In this document: piece by piece, positions 1 to 8,537 of the stretch | Position numbering within the stretch: the first letter of the stretch is position 1 | Layout: every line of letters starts with the position of its first letter | Source: Cyclobacteriaceae bacterium | GTDB lineage: Bacteria > Bacteroidota > Bacteroidia > Cytophagales > Cyclobacteriaceae | Length of the DNA stretch: 64,000 nt | Assembly (NCBI GenBank): GCA_028278225.1 | Contig: JANQEU010000045.1 | Location: 1 to 64,000, forward strand | Direction of reading: 5' to 3' | Position numbers and translations under genes: made by a program | Notes under the pieces: model-generated | Database searches by the model: none | The model's input: only the letters and a program-made list of their open reading frames with translations | What the model was told of the DNA's origin: nothing

Positions 1-31
1 CCAAAACTTGTTTTCGGGGATTTTGAGAGAT

Positions 32-376
32 TGATAAAGTGCTGCGATAGCAGCAGGCATTTTGTATAAGCTCCTCCATTTGGAATCACTGCAAGTAATT
101 CCCCCCCTCGCTACCACGAAAAAGCCTTCCGCAGGAAATGTATTGAATTATGGAAGGGCAGGAAAATCTAATTTTTCTGACCTGGAATAATTCGATAAAT
201 GGCTGCGTAAGCAGCAGGCTTTGGAGTGGTAAAGCCTCCCCCGAAAGGAATCACCAAAGGTAATTCCCCCCCTCGCTACCATTAAAAGTGTTCCGAAGGA
301 ATTTATCGCTGCATGGCATCACACTTTTTGATGGTAAGCCACATTCCTTTAGATTCACCACAGGTCAATCCCCCCT
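32..376. repeat. Decaying tandem repeat, three copies, tRNA-3'-end-like
   Basis: Three related segments lie in tandem at about 32-116, 193-281 and 331-376, the last being partial. The first two share a small hairpin (GCTGC...GCAGC) followed by GCAGGC. Copies A and B share a block ending in CCCCCCCTCGCTACCA, and copy C keeps only the middle TTCACC...GGT.AAT.CCCCCC part. The first two end points are 165 bases apart. The CCA-ending tract resembles the 3' end of a long-variable-arm tRNA, but no matching 5' acceptor half is visible. The copies may be leftovers of integrations at a tRNA end outside the window; that is inference. The rest of 1-607 has no gene that I can support. Confidence 0.55.
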
Positions 377-393
377 TGTCATAACTTTTAAAG

Positions 394-485
394 CGTCATT
401 CTGAGCGAAACGAAGTGCAGCGAAGAATCCCGTTCTTTATAATTCCTATCGAAAAACGAGACGCTTCGCTTCGCTCAGCGTGACG
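394..485. repeat. REP-like long palindrome
   Basis: The left arm at 394-415 (CGTCATTCTGAGCGAAACGA...) is nearly the reverse complement of the right arm at 464-485 (CTTCGCTTCGCTCAGCGTGA...). About 48 bases separate the arms. Imperfect palindromes of this 'GTCATTCTGAGCGAAGCGAAG' type are dispersed intergenic repeats in many Bacteroidota genomes. Its job is unknown; it could form a cruciform or an RNA hairpin. Confidence 0.7.
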
Positions 486-607
486 GCTAAGAGTTTGATT
501 ATCAGTCACTAAAGCGGTGTTTGTAAAATGTGGATTAAAGTACACAAACTATAACTGAATTTTTTTATATCCACTGGCTATTACATTGTCTACTATTTTA
601 GTATCTT

Positions 608-630
608 GATTGAGGATAACTATCTATTAT
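608..630 (+). repeat. Left copy of perfect 23-bp inverted repeat
   Basis: Bases 608-630 begin GATTGAGGATAACTATC and are the exact reverse complement of 4298-4320. Identity stops sharply at both ends of the 23 bp. The copy ends 28 bases before the GTG start of the ATPase gene. It could be a recombination or terminal repeat bounding the cassette. It could also be an operator or promoter shared by the two inward-facing transcription units, because both copies have the same orientation relative to their gene. No target-site duplication is visible outside the repeats. Confidence 0.85.
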
Positions 631-658
631 AGACCAGTACTTACATCTAAAAATCAAC

Positions 659-2866
659 GTGACAAATAAGGATAGGATTCACAATTCATTAAATAACACA
701 AATGTTAAGGCCACATTCCTGATAGGAGAATATGGGTTAGGCAAAAGTCATGCTTTTGAAAGTCTCATGAACGAATTGAATCGCGATTTCATTGAAATAA
801 ACCTTGAACTAGCCAAATCCGGGAACATTTTGAACCCTTTTTTCTACGCTTTAAACCTTGAAAACAAAGCTGCAATTTATGAAATCAAGCAAAAGCTTGG
901 GAACATTGAGAGCAAGGTATTCTTCATCTCAAACACTTTTGCCAACAACGAGCTTATCAGCATTTTCAAACAGGTGATTCAGTACAGGAGTCATTCGACA
1001 ATCCCAACAAAATTTGTATTTGAGATAAACGGATATGACAGTGACGTTTTCAACAGCTATGCAGATATATTCAGCTTAAATGAGTGTGAATATATAATAT
1101 TTGAAAAGGCAAATAATGACGAAATCATTGAATTCATTAATGAAAATGTTCCTAAAAGACTTCTGTCACGAATTGACCAAACGAAAGTTGTTGAAAAATC
1201 TATGGGCAACTTCAGCAAATGCTCAAACATTATAAGATTTCTTGATCAGAAACTGAGTCGGGATGAATCGATTAAACTGGAAAATGATATAGAAGAGATA
1301 TTGATAGACTTTGAACTTAAGAATATTGAATCTGAAATCTACGATTTTCTCAAGATCACCTCTCTCACCACAATTAGTAAGTTGATTTACCCTGTTATAC
1401 TAGAAGAAGTTTATAAAATCGAAAATGTAATTAATAAGCTGATAGCTGCTTCGGAAAAATCTACATTTATCCGACCATTTGACGGAAGTGACGAATTTTA
1501 CCTGTTCACGAGCAACTTGATTATTAAGAAACTCCAAAGTGCTCTTCATCCCTCAGAGAAAGCGAAACTTATAAAGTATCTCATATTGTGGTTAGAATCA
1601 GTAGCCGTCAATTACAAATCTGATAATTCCAACCAACCAACAATAGGTCTAATTGATATCTATGAAAAACTTGTTAGCCTAAATAATGAGTTCGACACCA
1701 GAAGCAGTTGTGGTTATTACTTTCAATTGTTCTTGGAACACCGAAAGCAAATGACCTATCACATGGCTATCTATTGGTATGAAAAATATTGGTACGCATG
1801 TGAAACTTGCGAGGCTTTTGACAAATATTTTGAATGTCTTTACAAGGTAGAAGAGTATAAGAAATGTATAAAAACATATTCTTTGGCTTATGCTGATATA
1901 GATGACAAGGAAATAAAGGTTAAAATCACCATCTTCTATGCAAAAGCATTTTATCAACTTGGTGATCCAGAAAAATGTCTGAAAATACTAAAAAGTATCA
2001 AGGGTACTAAGAATAACATTGTGCAGGCCTCGATATTATCTCTTCAGTCGTCCACCTATGATTGGTTAAATAAAGACAAAGAAAAAAGAAAAGCTTATAG
2101 GAAGGCTCTTGCTCGTCTTGAGAAAGATACTTCGCCGAAGGCAATCCAGCAAAAGCTAGAATTGGACAAAAAGGTAAGTATGGTAAACGATTTCGCAATG
2201 GTAGAGACACAAACGATCTTGAAAAACTGCTTTCATCAATACAAAATAACCGCAGACTTTACCAATATGATGCAAGTAGCCCACAACATTGGAACAAATT
2301 TCATTTTCTTATTGGATCTCCCGCAGGCTCATGAATATTTAGGAATATCAAAGAAAATAATGAATCAAATCTCATCGGAGAAAATCTATATGAATTTGAA
2401 TTCTCTGGGCATTTTATACGCTGTCTCAGGAAAGTATGTGGCGGCCATTAAATACTTCCAGAGTATTGATACGAAAGTCATCGAACCTTTTTCAAAATAT
2501 GCGGTCTTGTTAAATCTTCTAATGTGTAAAATCAAGTTAAATCAGATTGCAATTTCTGATATTAACCAGATCGAGAACGAACTTAATGCTAAGGAAAACA
2601 GTAGTAATAGGGATCTTATTTTGCAGAGGAGGAATGTGATTCTTTTGAAAGCACTCTATTATAAACATCTGAATCGAACCGATCTTGCAATGGACTTCTT
2701 CAAAGATGCACTTGGCTATAAAAAATATCGACCAGATTCTTATGCAAATTCGATATGCTCATACAATATCAATAGGTACAAAAAGCATGATTTTCCAAAT
2801 ATTAATTACAGCAATTTCTTTTTTTTGAATGATATGTACTATTGTGAAATAATGTTCTGGGGATAG
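659..2866 (+). CDS. P-loop ATPase with helical, TPR-like C-terminus (uncharacterised)
   Basis: A 735-residue protein with no signal peptide, so probably cytosolic. A Walker A motif, GEYGLGKS, sits at residues 23-30, very close to the N-terminus. A hydrophobic beta-strand around 118-125 (KFVFEING) could be the Walker B region. From about residue 340 to the end the protein is helical, with repeated YxxxL-type units suggestive of TPRs. That layout, ATPase then TPR-like repeats, resembles STAND-type signalling ATPases but I cannot place it in a named family. The start is a GTG at 659; no earlier in-frame ATG with better support is seen. The gene is AT-rich (21 G+C in the 60 bases at 2221-2280) and is followed after 11 bases by the membrane protein gene. 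Together with the inverted repeats this suggests acquisition by transfer. Confidence 0.8.
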   Translation: MTNKDRIHNSLNNTNVKATFLIGEYGLGKSHAFESLMNELNRDFIEINLELAKSGNILNPFFYALNLENKAAIYEIKQKLGNIESKVFFISNTFANNELISIFKQVIQYRSHSTIPTKFVFEINGYDSDVFNSYADIFSLNECEYIIFEKANNDEIIEFINENVPKRLLSRIDQTKVVEKSMGNFSKCSNIIRFLDQKLSRDESIKLENDIEEILIDFELKNIESEIYDFLKITSLTTISKLIYPVILEEVYKIENVINKLIAASEKSTFIRPFDGSDEFYLFTSNLIIKKLQSALHPSEKAKLIKYLILWLESVAVNYKSDNSNQPTIGLIDIYEKLVSLNNEFDTRSSCGYYFQLFLEHRKQMTYHMAIYWYEKYWYACETCEAFDKYFECLYKVEEYKKCIKTYSLAYADIDDKEIKVKITIFYAKAFYQLGDPEKCLKILKSIKGTKNNIVQASILSLQSSTYDWLNKDKEKRKAYRKALARLEKDTSPKAIQQKLELDKKVSMVNDFAMVETQTILKNCFHQYKITADFTNMMQVAHNIGTNFIFLLDLPQAHEYLGISKKIMNQISSEKIYMNLNSLGILYAVSGKYVAAIKYFQSIDTKVIEPFSKYAVLLNLLMCKIKLNQIAISDINQIENELNAKENSSNRDLILQRRNVILLKALYYKHLNRTDLAMDFFKDALGYKKYRPDSYANSICSYNINRYKKHDFPNINYSNFFFLNDMYYCEIMFWG

Positions 2867-2877
2867 GTCAATCATAA

Positions 2878-3303
2878 ATGAAACAGGAGATATATTATAT
2901 AACTTCCCTAATAGTAGGTTCTGCTACCACTATAGCGACGGTAACGATTTCTATTCTGGCCTTGTTGGAGGCAAAAAAGGCTCGACGTATCTCATTGGAA
3001 CCCATCCTTTGCCCAAGGATTATTTGCATTGACGACTTTTACTACTTTGAACTATTGAACTCTGGGAAAGGTCAAATTTTTGACTTGCAGATCAAGTCTA
3101 AAGATGATATTATTCGCAACATGAAGACACATAAGATCAAATCCCTGCCGACTCAAAATAATGTGAGGTTGCTTATTTCGACCAAACAAGCTGTTTTTAA
3201 CTTGACCAACAAAATTGTCAAAGTATCAATAAATTATCGAGATCAATTCGATCAAAAGCATGTATTGACAGATCTAACTTATGATTTTGAGACTATAAGT
3301 TAA
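2878..3303 (+). CDS. Small one-helix membrane protein, unknown function
   Basis: A 141-residue protein with one strong N-terminal membrane segment (about residues 8-30). A short basic stretch (EAKKARR) follows, which would place the remaining domain of about 100 residues in the cytoplasm. That domain is rich in beta-strand-like stretches. I recognise no family. It starts 11 bases after the ATPase stop, so the two are probably co-transcribed and it may anchor or partner the ATPase. Its last 11 bases overlap the 3' end of the opposing ATP-grasp gene. Confidence 0.7.
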   Translation: MKQEIYYITSLIVGSATTIATVTISILALLEAKKARRISLEPILCPRIICIDDFYYFELLNSGKGQIFDLQIKSKDDIIRNMKTHKIKSLPTQNNVRLLISTKQAVFNLTNKIVKVSINYRDQFDQKHVLTDLTYDFETIS

Positions 3304-4276
3304 TGTTATATCTCTCCAGGCATGCTTTGATGATCTGATCAATTATTTGATCATAATCCAAGTCAAGTTGATTAGCCGAAATCTCAAATGAGCCATATCT
3401 GATTAAGGAGGGTAGTTGGTTTATTTCAAGAAAGTAATAGTTTCCTTCCTTATCCATACGATAATCAACTCGAGAATAGTCTTGCAAACCAAAATGTCTG
3501 TGAAGCATTACACTGTCCTCAAGGATGCTTTGGTATGTTTCCTCTTCTAAACTATCAAAAATTGTATTTTCAATATTATCATACCTTTTATGCTCGTAAG
3601 TATATAATTCAATGTCCATCCCATTTTCTTCTGTCATTAACACTACACTCAGGGCCTTAGAATTAGTCTTATTTCCAATTATTGGAACGGTCAATTCTTT
3701 GCCAGAAACATAACTCTCGCATAAAATATCGCATTTGTATTTCTTATATAGCTTCTCAACCATTTCCTTGAGATCTTTCCTGTTCAAAACCTTGTGAACT
3801 CCCATGCTGCCTCCCTCATTTACAGGTTTTACAACAATTGGATATTTGAATTTGACTAAGTCAGTTGATAATATTTTACCATCGCAAATGAGACAATATT
3901 TTGGTGTGGGAACACCCAAATGCTCAGCAATGATCTTGGTATGATATTTATTCGAGGTTATCGACATTGGATATACATCTGAGCCTGTAAATGGGATGTT
4001 AAATGCTTCCAGAAGTGCAGGTATCAGACTTTCTCGATTTCTAGAGTTGAAACCCTCGGAAATGTTAAAGATAAGATCGTATGGAAATGGTTTGAGAGGA
4101 AGAATCTCTTTTATTCTTTCAATATTGCCTATCAGTTCTACATAATAACCGCAATTGGAAATTGCGTTTTTGACTGAAGATACTGTTTCCAGTGATACAA
4201 AATCTGTGTAATCATAATTATCATCTTTTAGGCCGTAAGTTTCTTTAGTATCATAACAGAGTCCAATTTTCAACAT
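3293..4276 (-). CDS. ATP-grasp ligase, D-Ala-D-Ala ligase-like
   Basis: A 327-residue protein with the layout of D-alanine-D-alanine ligases, which join a carboxylate to an amine through an acyl-phosphate using ATP. Visible motifs are NISEGF (71-76), an ATP-binding VVKPVNEGGSMGV (148-160), ESYVSGKEL (187-195), the Mg-binding SRVDYRMD (268-275) and FLEINQLPSL (282-291). The last motif normally reads EvNt.PG in true Ddl. The change to NQLPS suggests a different substrate. It does not sit with murein genes: it faces the ATPase/membrane-protein pair and is bounded by the right 23-bp repeat, whose inner end is 21 bases before its ATG. It may ligate a peptide or small molecule for the neighbouring ATPase system; that is inference. 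Confidence 0.8.
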   Translation of the reverse strand: MLKIGLCYDTKETYGLKDDNYDYTDFVSLETVSSVKNAISNCGYYVELIGNIERIKEILPLKPFPYDLIFNISEGFNSRNRESLIPALLEAFNIPFTGSDVYPMSITSNKYHTKIIAEHLGVPTPKYCLICDGKILSTDLVKFKYPIVVKPVNEGGSMGVHKVLNRKDLKEMVEKLYKKYKCDILCESYVSGKELTVPIIGNKTNSKALSVVLMTEENGMDIELYTYEHKRYDNIENTIFDSLEEETYQSILEDSVMLHRHFGLQDYSRVDYRMDKEGNYYFLEINQLPSLIRYGSFEISANQLDLDYDQIIDQIIKACLERYNINL

Positions 4277-4297
4277 TTCCTATTTTCCTTTTTTAAG

Positions 4298-4320
4298 ATA
4301 ATAGATAGTTATCCTCAATC
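4298..4320 (-). repeat. Right copy of perfect 23-bp inverted repeat
   Basis: This is the exact inverted partner of 608-630. It lies between the start of the ATP-grasp gene (4276) and the stop of the frameshifted recombinase (4328-4330). Read on the minus strand it therefore has the same orientation relative to the ATP-grasp gene as the left copy has to the ATPase gene. Bases just outside (CACCCTC...) do not match those outside the left copy. Confidence 0.85.
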
Positions 4321-4327
4321 CACCCTC

Positions 4328-5264
4328 TACACCCCCTCCAGTGCAAACAGATGCCTTGGATGCTTGGTGGAAAGAATCTCCAGCTGCTTTTTCTTGTTCA
4401 CATGGGTGTAGATCTGTGTGGTGCTGATGGAACTATGGCCCAGGAGATGCTGGATGTATTTGATGTCTACATCCTGCTCGAGAAGTAATGTTGCAAATGT
4501 GTGCCTGAAGGTGTGGGGGGTTACCTTTTTGTCAATGTTGGCGAGTTTGGAATATTTGTTGACAAGGAACCTGACAGACTGCTGGGATAGCGCAGTACCT
4601 AAGCGGCTAACAAAAAAAAACCGGTAGACTTAATGGGTCGTTCGTAAAAACTGTGGTAATCATTCAACACAGCCATTGTCTCCGGATTACAAATTTGAAT
4701 GAATCGTTCCTTATTACCCTTCCCTCTCACCAGTACGTTCCCGCTTTTAAGATTGATATCACATAATCGCAATCCGCATAGTTCGGACACCCTCACACCG
4801 GTCGCAAACAAGAATTCAAGTACTGACAGGTCCCTAAGCTTTTCACCGTAGATATAACTTTTTTTGTTCGTGATCTTTTCCGCTTCCCTTTTCAGCGTCA
4901 TGAAGAGACCTTTTATTTCATCGAATTCTAAAACCGAAGGAAGCTGCTGCGGTTCCCTAATCCTTATTTTGATCTTTCTGAAAGGATTCACAACAATGTA
5001 ATCTTCAAATTCCAGGAAATTCAGGTACGCCTTGGCTGAAGCTATTTTTCTTTTAACCGTACGTGGTTCAAATCTTGACAGGTTCTGCACAAATAACTTC
5101 AGTGTATTCTTTTCAATTTGACCGATTTGCCGAACATCCAACGTTTCCAGAAAGTCTTTCAACTGCAACAGATCAATACGGTAAAACTCCAGCGTCTTGC
5201 CACTCAGGTTTTTTTCGTATTCGCAATGTTCCAGGAACAACTCGATCGAGTTCAAAATTTTCAT
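4328..5264 (-). pseudogene. Tyrosine recombinase (XerC/D-like), frameshifted at a T9 run
   Basis: The first frame (5264 down to about 4599) gives 221 residues. It has the N-terminal SAM-like DNA-binding domain (from MKILNSIELFLEHCEYEKN) and the start of the catalytic domain, with the first catalytic Arg in TGVRVSELCGL and a Lys in RGKGNKER. It then stops after a run of nine T on the coding strand (4612-4620). One extra T would restore the frame and read on to 4328 through [25 protein letters not shown] and a stop. That supplies the missing HxxR, His and nucleophilic Tyr. All catalytic residues therefore survive across the break. It is either a recent single-base pseudogene, an assembly error, or a gene expressed by slippage. 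It lies beside the right 23-bp repeat. Confidence 0.85.
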
Positions 5265-5501
5265 AAGTCTTAGGTTTGATAATAATCCTTAAATCTGGTA
5301 AGAAATAGTGGTTTCATTCGGAACAAACCTAGTCTCCTGGAAATGACAAGCACACCCATAGAAACAGATTATCCTTGAAAGACAAAAAACCTAAGCCCAC
5401 ATTAAAATTCCCATTATGGAACCTTGGAAAATTACTTATGAATCCTGCACACCAAAGGATTTTACTGGATTATCCCGAAAATCCAGTTTCTGTATGTCAA
5501 T

Positions 5502-5534
5502 AAAAAATGCCCTCACCGACATGAGTGAGAGCAT
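5502..5534 (-). terminator. Rho-independent terminator of the lipase gene
   Basis: A stem of ATGCCCTCAC (5507-5516) with GTGAGAGCAT (5525-5534), one mismatch, has an eight-base loop. On the minus strand it is followed directly by a T-run (complement of the A-run 5502-5507). It lies 34 bases beyond the stop of the minus-strand gene at 5568. A second small hairpin, ACTGGAT/ATCCAGT, is at 5464-5487. The rest of 5265-5567 shows no gene that I can support. Confidence 0.75.
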
Positions 5535-5567
5535 TCCTTACACCTTAGACGATGATTTATTACATAA

Positions 5568-7460
5568 TCAACTGGCTTCCTCTTTAGTACTTGCAATTTC
5601 CGCCTTTATCCAGTCCGCCAATTCCTGAGTTAAAATTGCGTGTTCGGTATTGGAAGAGGAGCATATGAAACTAGTAAAAGGTCCGGTTCCTGAAGGAAGG
5701 CTATTAACATCCACATAAAGATCTTCGTTAAGGGCCAAAGCGCTTACCGTCGGGACGAAGCATGAGTCGTCATGCCAGTGATCTACCCAACCGTATCCAC
5801 TGTCTTCAATACCCTTTGCCAATTCACCATTTGAATTACGGGTACCTCCTGGCGCTCCGTCATAGGCAAGTGCATCTTTTGACCAGAAATCCCAATCCCA
5901 CGCGCTTACTTTAATTACATAAAGGCTTGCATAATCCACTTCTTCATCCGAGGTAGATGCCGACCAGGTATCTCCATAGGCACATATATTACCGTACCAG
6001 TCAAGGGTATGATCTTCCGGGGCAATCCCGTTGGAAGAACCGTCGCCAATACCATTAGATACTGCCAATAGTTTGATGGGTGGCCATCCCTGTGCTTCCA
6101 GATCCGACATGAAATCTGTAAATATTTCTGTCACGAGCGGCTCCTCATCTTCATCCTCCCATGATCCGGTCTGGTACACCAGCATTTGTTTAGCCGCATC
6201 ACTTATGATCAAATTCCAGGAATCTTTGGCAGAAGAACTCTCGGACGATAAAAAACTGGCAGCCGTCTGTACACCCAACGGGATACATGCTCCCTTGTGA
6301 GGTGAGTCAAAACACAACATAGTCTCTGTTTGGGATTCAATCCCATTCTGATTCATATAACCGAGAGCATATCTGGTGATCAACCCTCCCATACTTACCC
6401 CTGTAACAATTAACGGCAGAGATGTTTGCTCCCTCAGTTTATTAATGCATTCTACAACAACAAAAGCGTTTCGTTGTACAAATGTTTTTCCATCCTCATA
6501 TGTTAAAATAACCAGTGCATGGTCTTTGTTTAAATCCTCCCAGGTATTGAATTCCTTTAACCTGCCATACAGGAAGTCAAGTGAATGTCCGGGAAACCCA
6601 TCCGCAAAGAGAATAGGTTTTTCCAAACCGGATCCATCCTGGGCATAGAAAATACTGGCTTTGCCCTTACCCTTTGCTCCCTCATACTCAATTGTGGCTT
6701 CAATATCCCATTCCTCATCCGGTATAGGAGCAGATTCCGCCGTGATATCAAATTCAAAGTTGGACTTAAGAAGGCCATCCGGAAATTCACAAATGACCTC
6801 AATAATTTTCTTACCCTCCTCGCCATATTCTATTGTAATGTTGTCACCTGGCGACACAACACGAGATCCATGGCCATCATCGAAATCAATTTTGTAACTA
6901 ACAGGTTCACCATCGGAATTCGTAAAGTAAAACGATCCGTCAATACAAAATGTAGGGGACATCCCCCTGTATCTCGGTTTTACCCGAAAAAAAGTATTGA
7001 ATTCCCTTGGAATTATTGCGCAGGCAGCAAATACCCTGCACTCTTCAAGTACCTTGGTAATCGAAGGAATCTCAAACTTTTTCTGTTGTCGTAATGCCTT
7101 CGCGATGACAGTGGATGTTTTTGTAATAAGCTTGTTAGCATTGAAATTCAGGACAGCTATCGGTATTCCCTGTTCAAAGGTATCCGCCCTTAACAATACT
7201 TCATCGGGCGGTGTAGGCCGGTAGCCCTCCAAAGCGGATTTGTGTATTTGGAAGTAAACCTCTTCCCAATCCATCTGCGAAAGTGTATCCGATCTGGACG
7301 TACCATTGAATCTTCTGGTTAAACCCACAGAATATTGTTCCAGGAAAATGCCTGTTGGGATATTTTGCGGGGATACTGATTTTTGAAATGAATTCCATGA
7401 ATCTGTAAAATCAGCGCTTGATTTTCTTCCCTTTTTCTTTGAAATGATTGCAGTTTTCAT
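5568..7460 (-). CDS. Alpha/beta-hydrolase, lipase/esterase-like, with PKD-like insert
   Basis: A 630-residue protein. A nucleophile-elbow motif, VTGVSMGGL, places the catalytic Ser at residue 356, after the strand LPLIV, as in alpha/beta-hydrolases of the PGAP1/lipase type. An Asp in LCFDSPHKG (about 384) and a late His (NTEHAIL, near 610) are candidate triad members; the assignment is inference. Residues about 185-245 (FDDGHG...PGDNITIEYGEEGKKIIEV) look like a PKD-type beta-sandwich. No signal peptide is visible: the N-terminus is basic (MKTAIISKKKGRKSS), so location is unclear. It is a single-gene unit with its own terminator. The substrate is unknown. Confidence 0.75.
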   Translation of the reverse strand: MKTAIISKKKGRKSSADFTDSWNSFQKSVSPQNIPTGIFLEQYSVGLTRRFNGTSRSDTLSQMDWEEVYFQIHKSALEGYRPTPPDEVLLRADTFEQGIPIAVLNFNANKLITKTSTVIAKALRQQKKFEIPSITKVLEECRVFAACAIIPREFNTFFRVKPRYRGMSPTFCIDGSFYFTNSDGEPVSYKIDFDDGHGSRVVSPGDNITIEYGEEGKKIIEVICEFPDGLLKSNFEFDITAESAPIPDEEWDIEATIEYEGAKGKGKASIFYAQDGSGLEKPILFADGFPGHSLDFLYGRLKEFNTWEDLNKDHALVILTYEDGKTFVQRNAFVVVECINKLREQTSLPLIVTGVSMGGLITRYALGYMNQNGIESQTETMLCFDSPHKGACIPLGVQTAASFLSSESSSAKDSWNLIISDAAKQMLVYQTGSWEDEDEEPLVTEIFTDFMSDLEAQGWPPIKLLAVSNGIGDGSSNGIAPEDHTLDWYGNICAYGDTWSASTSDEEVDYASLYVIKVSAWDWDFWSKDALAYDGAPGGTRNSNGELAKGIEDSGYGWVDHWHDDSCFVPTVSALALNEDLYVDVNSLPSGTGPFTSFICSSSNTEHAILTQELADWIKAEIASTKEEAS

Positions 7461-7792
7461 ATGATTAGGTTGTTTGTTTACAAAGCTTTCCTTTGATGGA
7501 AAAGGATTTTCTTCAAGTTAACTGTGCATTTCAAGAAAATAAATACCCAAAAAATGGTATTTCTTACTGGAACTTATAAGGTTAATGGAAAAGTCGAATA
7601 GATCATACAGCTTTTGATGCTACGATCTCTGCGATAATATTAAGCTGGAAGACTGCTCTGTGAATCGTGAAACGGAATGGCTTTAAAAGGCACAATAAGT
7701 AATGAGATCCGGCGCTTGATTGTGAGATTGTGATCTCCAAAAAACCTCATCCGGAGTCCGTGGTGGAATTCACAATATCCCCGTAACCTGGT
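7461..7792. other. Intergenic, no gene seen
   Basis: A 332-base gap between two minus-strand genes. It must hold the promoter of the lipase gene and the 3' end region of the MORN lipoprotein gene. I see no convincing ORF, strong palindrome or T-run terminator in it. Confidence 0.5.
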
Positions 7793-8404
7793 TTAGTCTT
7801 GATCCGATCCGCTTGAATCAGCGGCCGTAGCAGGATTGTTTTCAACCAGCTTACCTTTGTCGTAAAGGTATTCGAACTTCAGGTTCCCTTCCTGATCGTA
7901 CCACCTGGACAGTCCGTCGGGCACGCCATTCCGATAGAGGGATTCTTCCATTAATACCCCGTCATTGTAGTATTTTCTAACCATTCCATGAAGCATTCCC
8001 CTGTAGTAATTCTTCTCTTCGGTGACGCCCCTTCGGTTGTACGAAACACTCACTCCATGCTCCAAATCATTACTGTAATAGGTTTTCGAGACAACATATC
8101 CCCTGTCAAAGGTGAACTCCACTCCCTGCTTTTTGCCCGAGTTGTATGTACTGATGGATTTAACGAAGCGTTTGTCGGAATCATACTCGGTCCAGGTCCC
8201 GTGGCGCACCCCATTATAGTAGTCGCCTTCACCTGCAATCGCCCCATCCGGTGTTCTTACGGTCACTTTCACCAGACCTGGTATATCAGCGTATTCCTCC
8301 ACTTCAGACCCTTCCGGCAGATCGGGGCTTGATCCGGAATCGTATGAAGTGCTACATCCAAAGACTACTAAAATGATAACGAACAGATTATGTTTGGTTT
8401 TCAT
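7793..8404 (-). CDS. MORN-repeat (YwqK-type) lipoprotein
   Basis: About 203 residues from the ATG at 8404. A TTG 21 bases upstream is in frame but less likely, because the ATG gives a compact lipoprotein signal (MKTKHNLFVIILVVFGCSTS, Cys 17). The mature part consists of repeats of about 23 residues of the type YxxGxxHGxWxEYD / YYNDGVLMEESLYRNGVPDG. These are the variant MORN repeats found in proteins annotated as 'YwqK family antitoxin'; that name does not prove a toxin partner, and none is seen. It probably sits on the periplasmic face of a membrane. The role is unknown. Confidence 0.8.
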   Translation of the reverse strand: MKTKHNLFVIILVVFGCSTSYDSGSSPDLPEGSEVEEYADIPGLVKVTVRTPDGAIAGEGDYYNGVRHGTWTEYDSDKRFVKSISTYNSGKKQGVEFTFDRGYVVSKTYYSNDLEHGVSVSYNRRGVTEEKNYYRGMLHGMVRKYYNDGVLMEESLYRNGVPDGLSRWYDQEGNLKFEYLYDKGKLVENNPATAADSSGSDQD

Positions 8405-8537
8405 ACTCGGTATAAGTTTTGACAATCGAATTCTATTCTCTGATCCAAAAATTATAGCTCAAATCTAAATTGCTCAGAGGGAAATTCTATGCATAGATTT
8501 CAGGAACAATGAAAAATGATTATTATAGGAGAAACAT

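Noticed and set aside
193-281. Functional tRNA gene
   Set aside because: Only a CCA-ended tract resembling the 3' end is present; no matching acceptor or anticodon arm can be formed.
608-4320. Classical DDE transposon with 23-bp terminal repeats
   Set aside because: No transposase is inside the repeats and no target-site duplication is visible outside them.
4418-4627. Plus-strand ORF opposite the recombinase tail
   Set aside because: The minus strand reads the conserved catalytic end of the recombinase here, so this frame is a shadow.
5416-5628. 70-codon ORF before the lipase 3' end
   Set aside because: It overlaps the lipase terminator and the 3' end of the lipase gene, and has no supporting pattern.
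6585-7094. A 169-codon plus-strand ORF
   Set aside because: It lies inside the lipase-like gene on the other strand and shows no domain, signal or repeat pattern.
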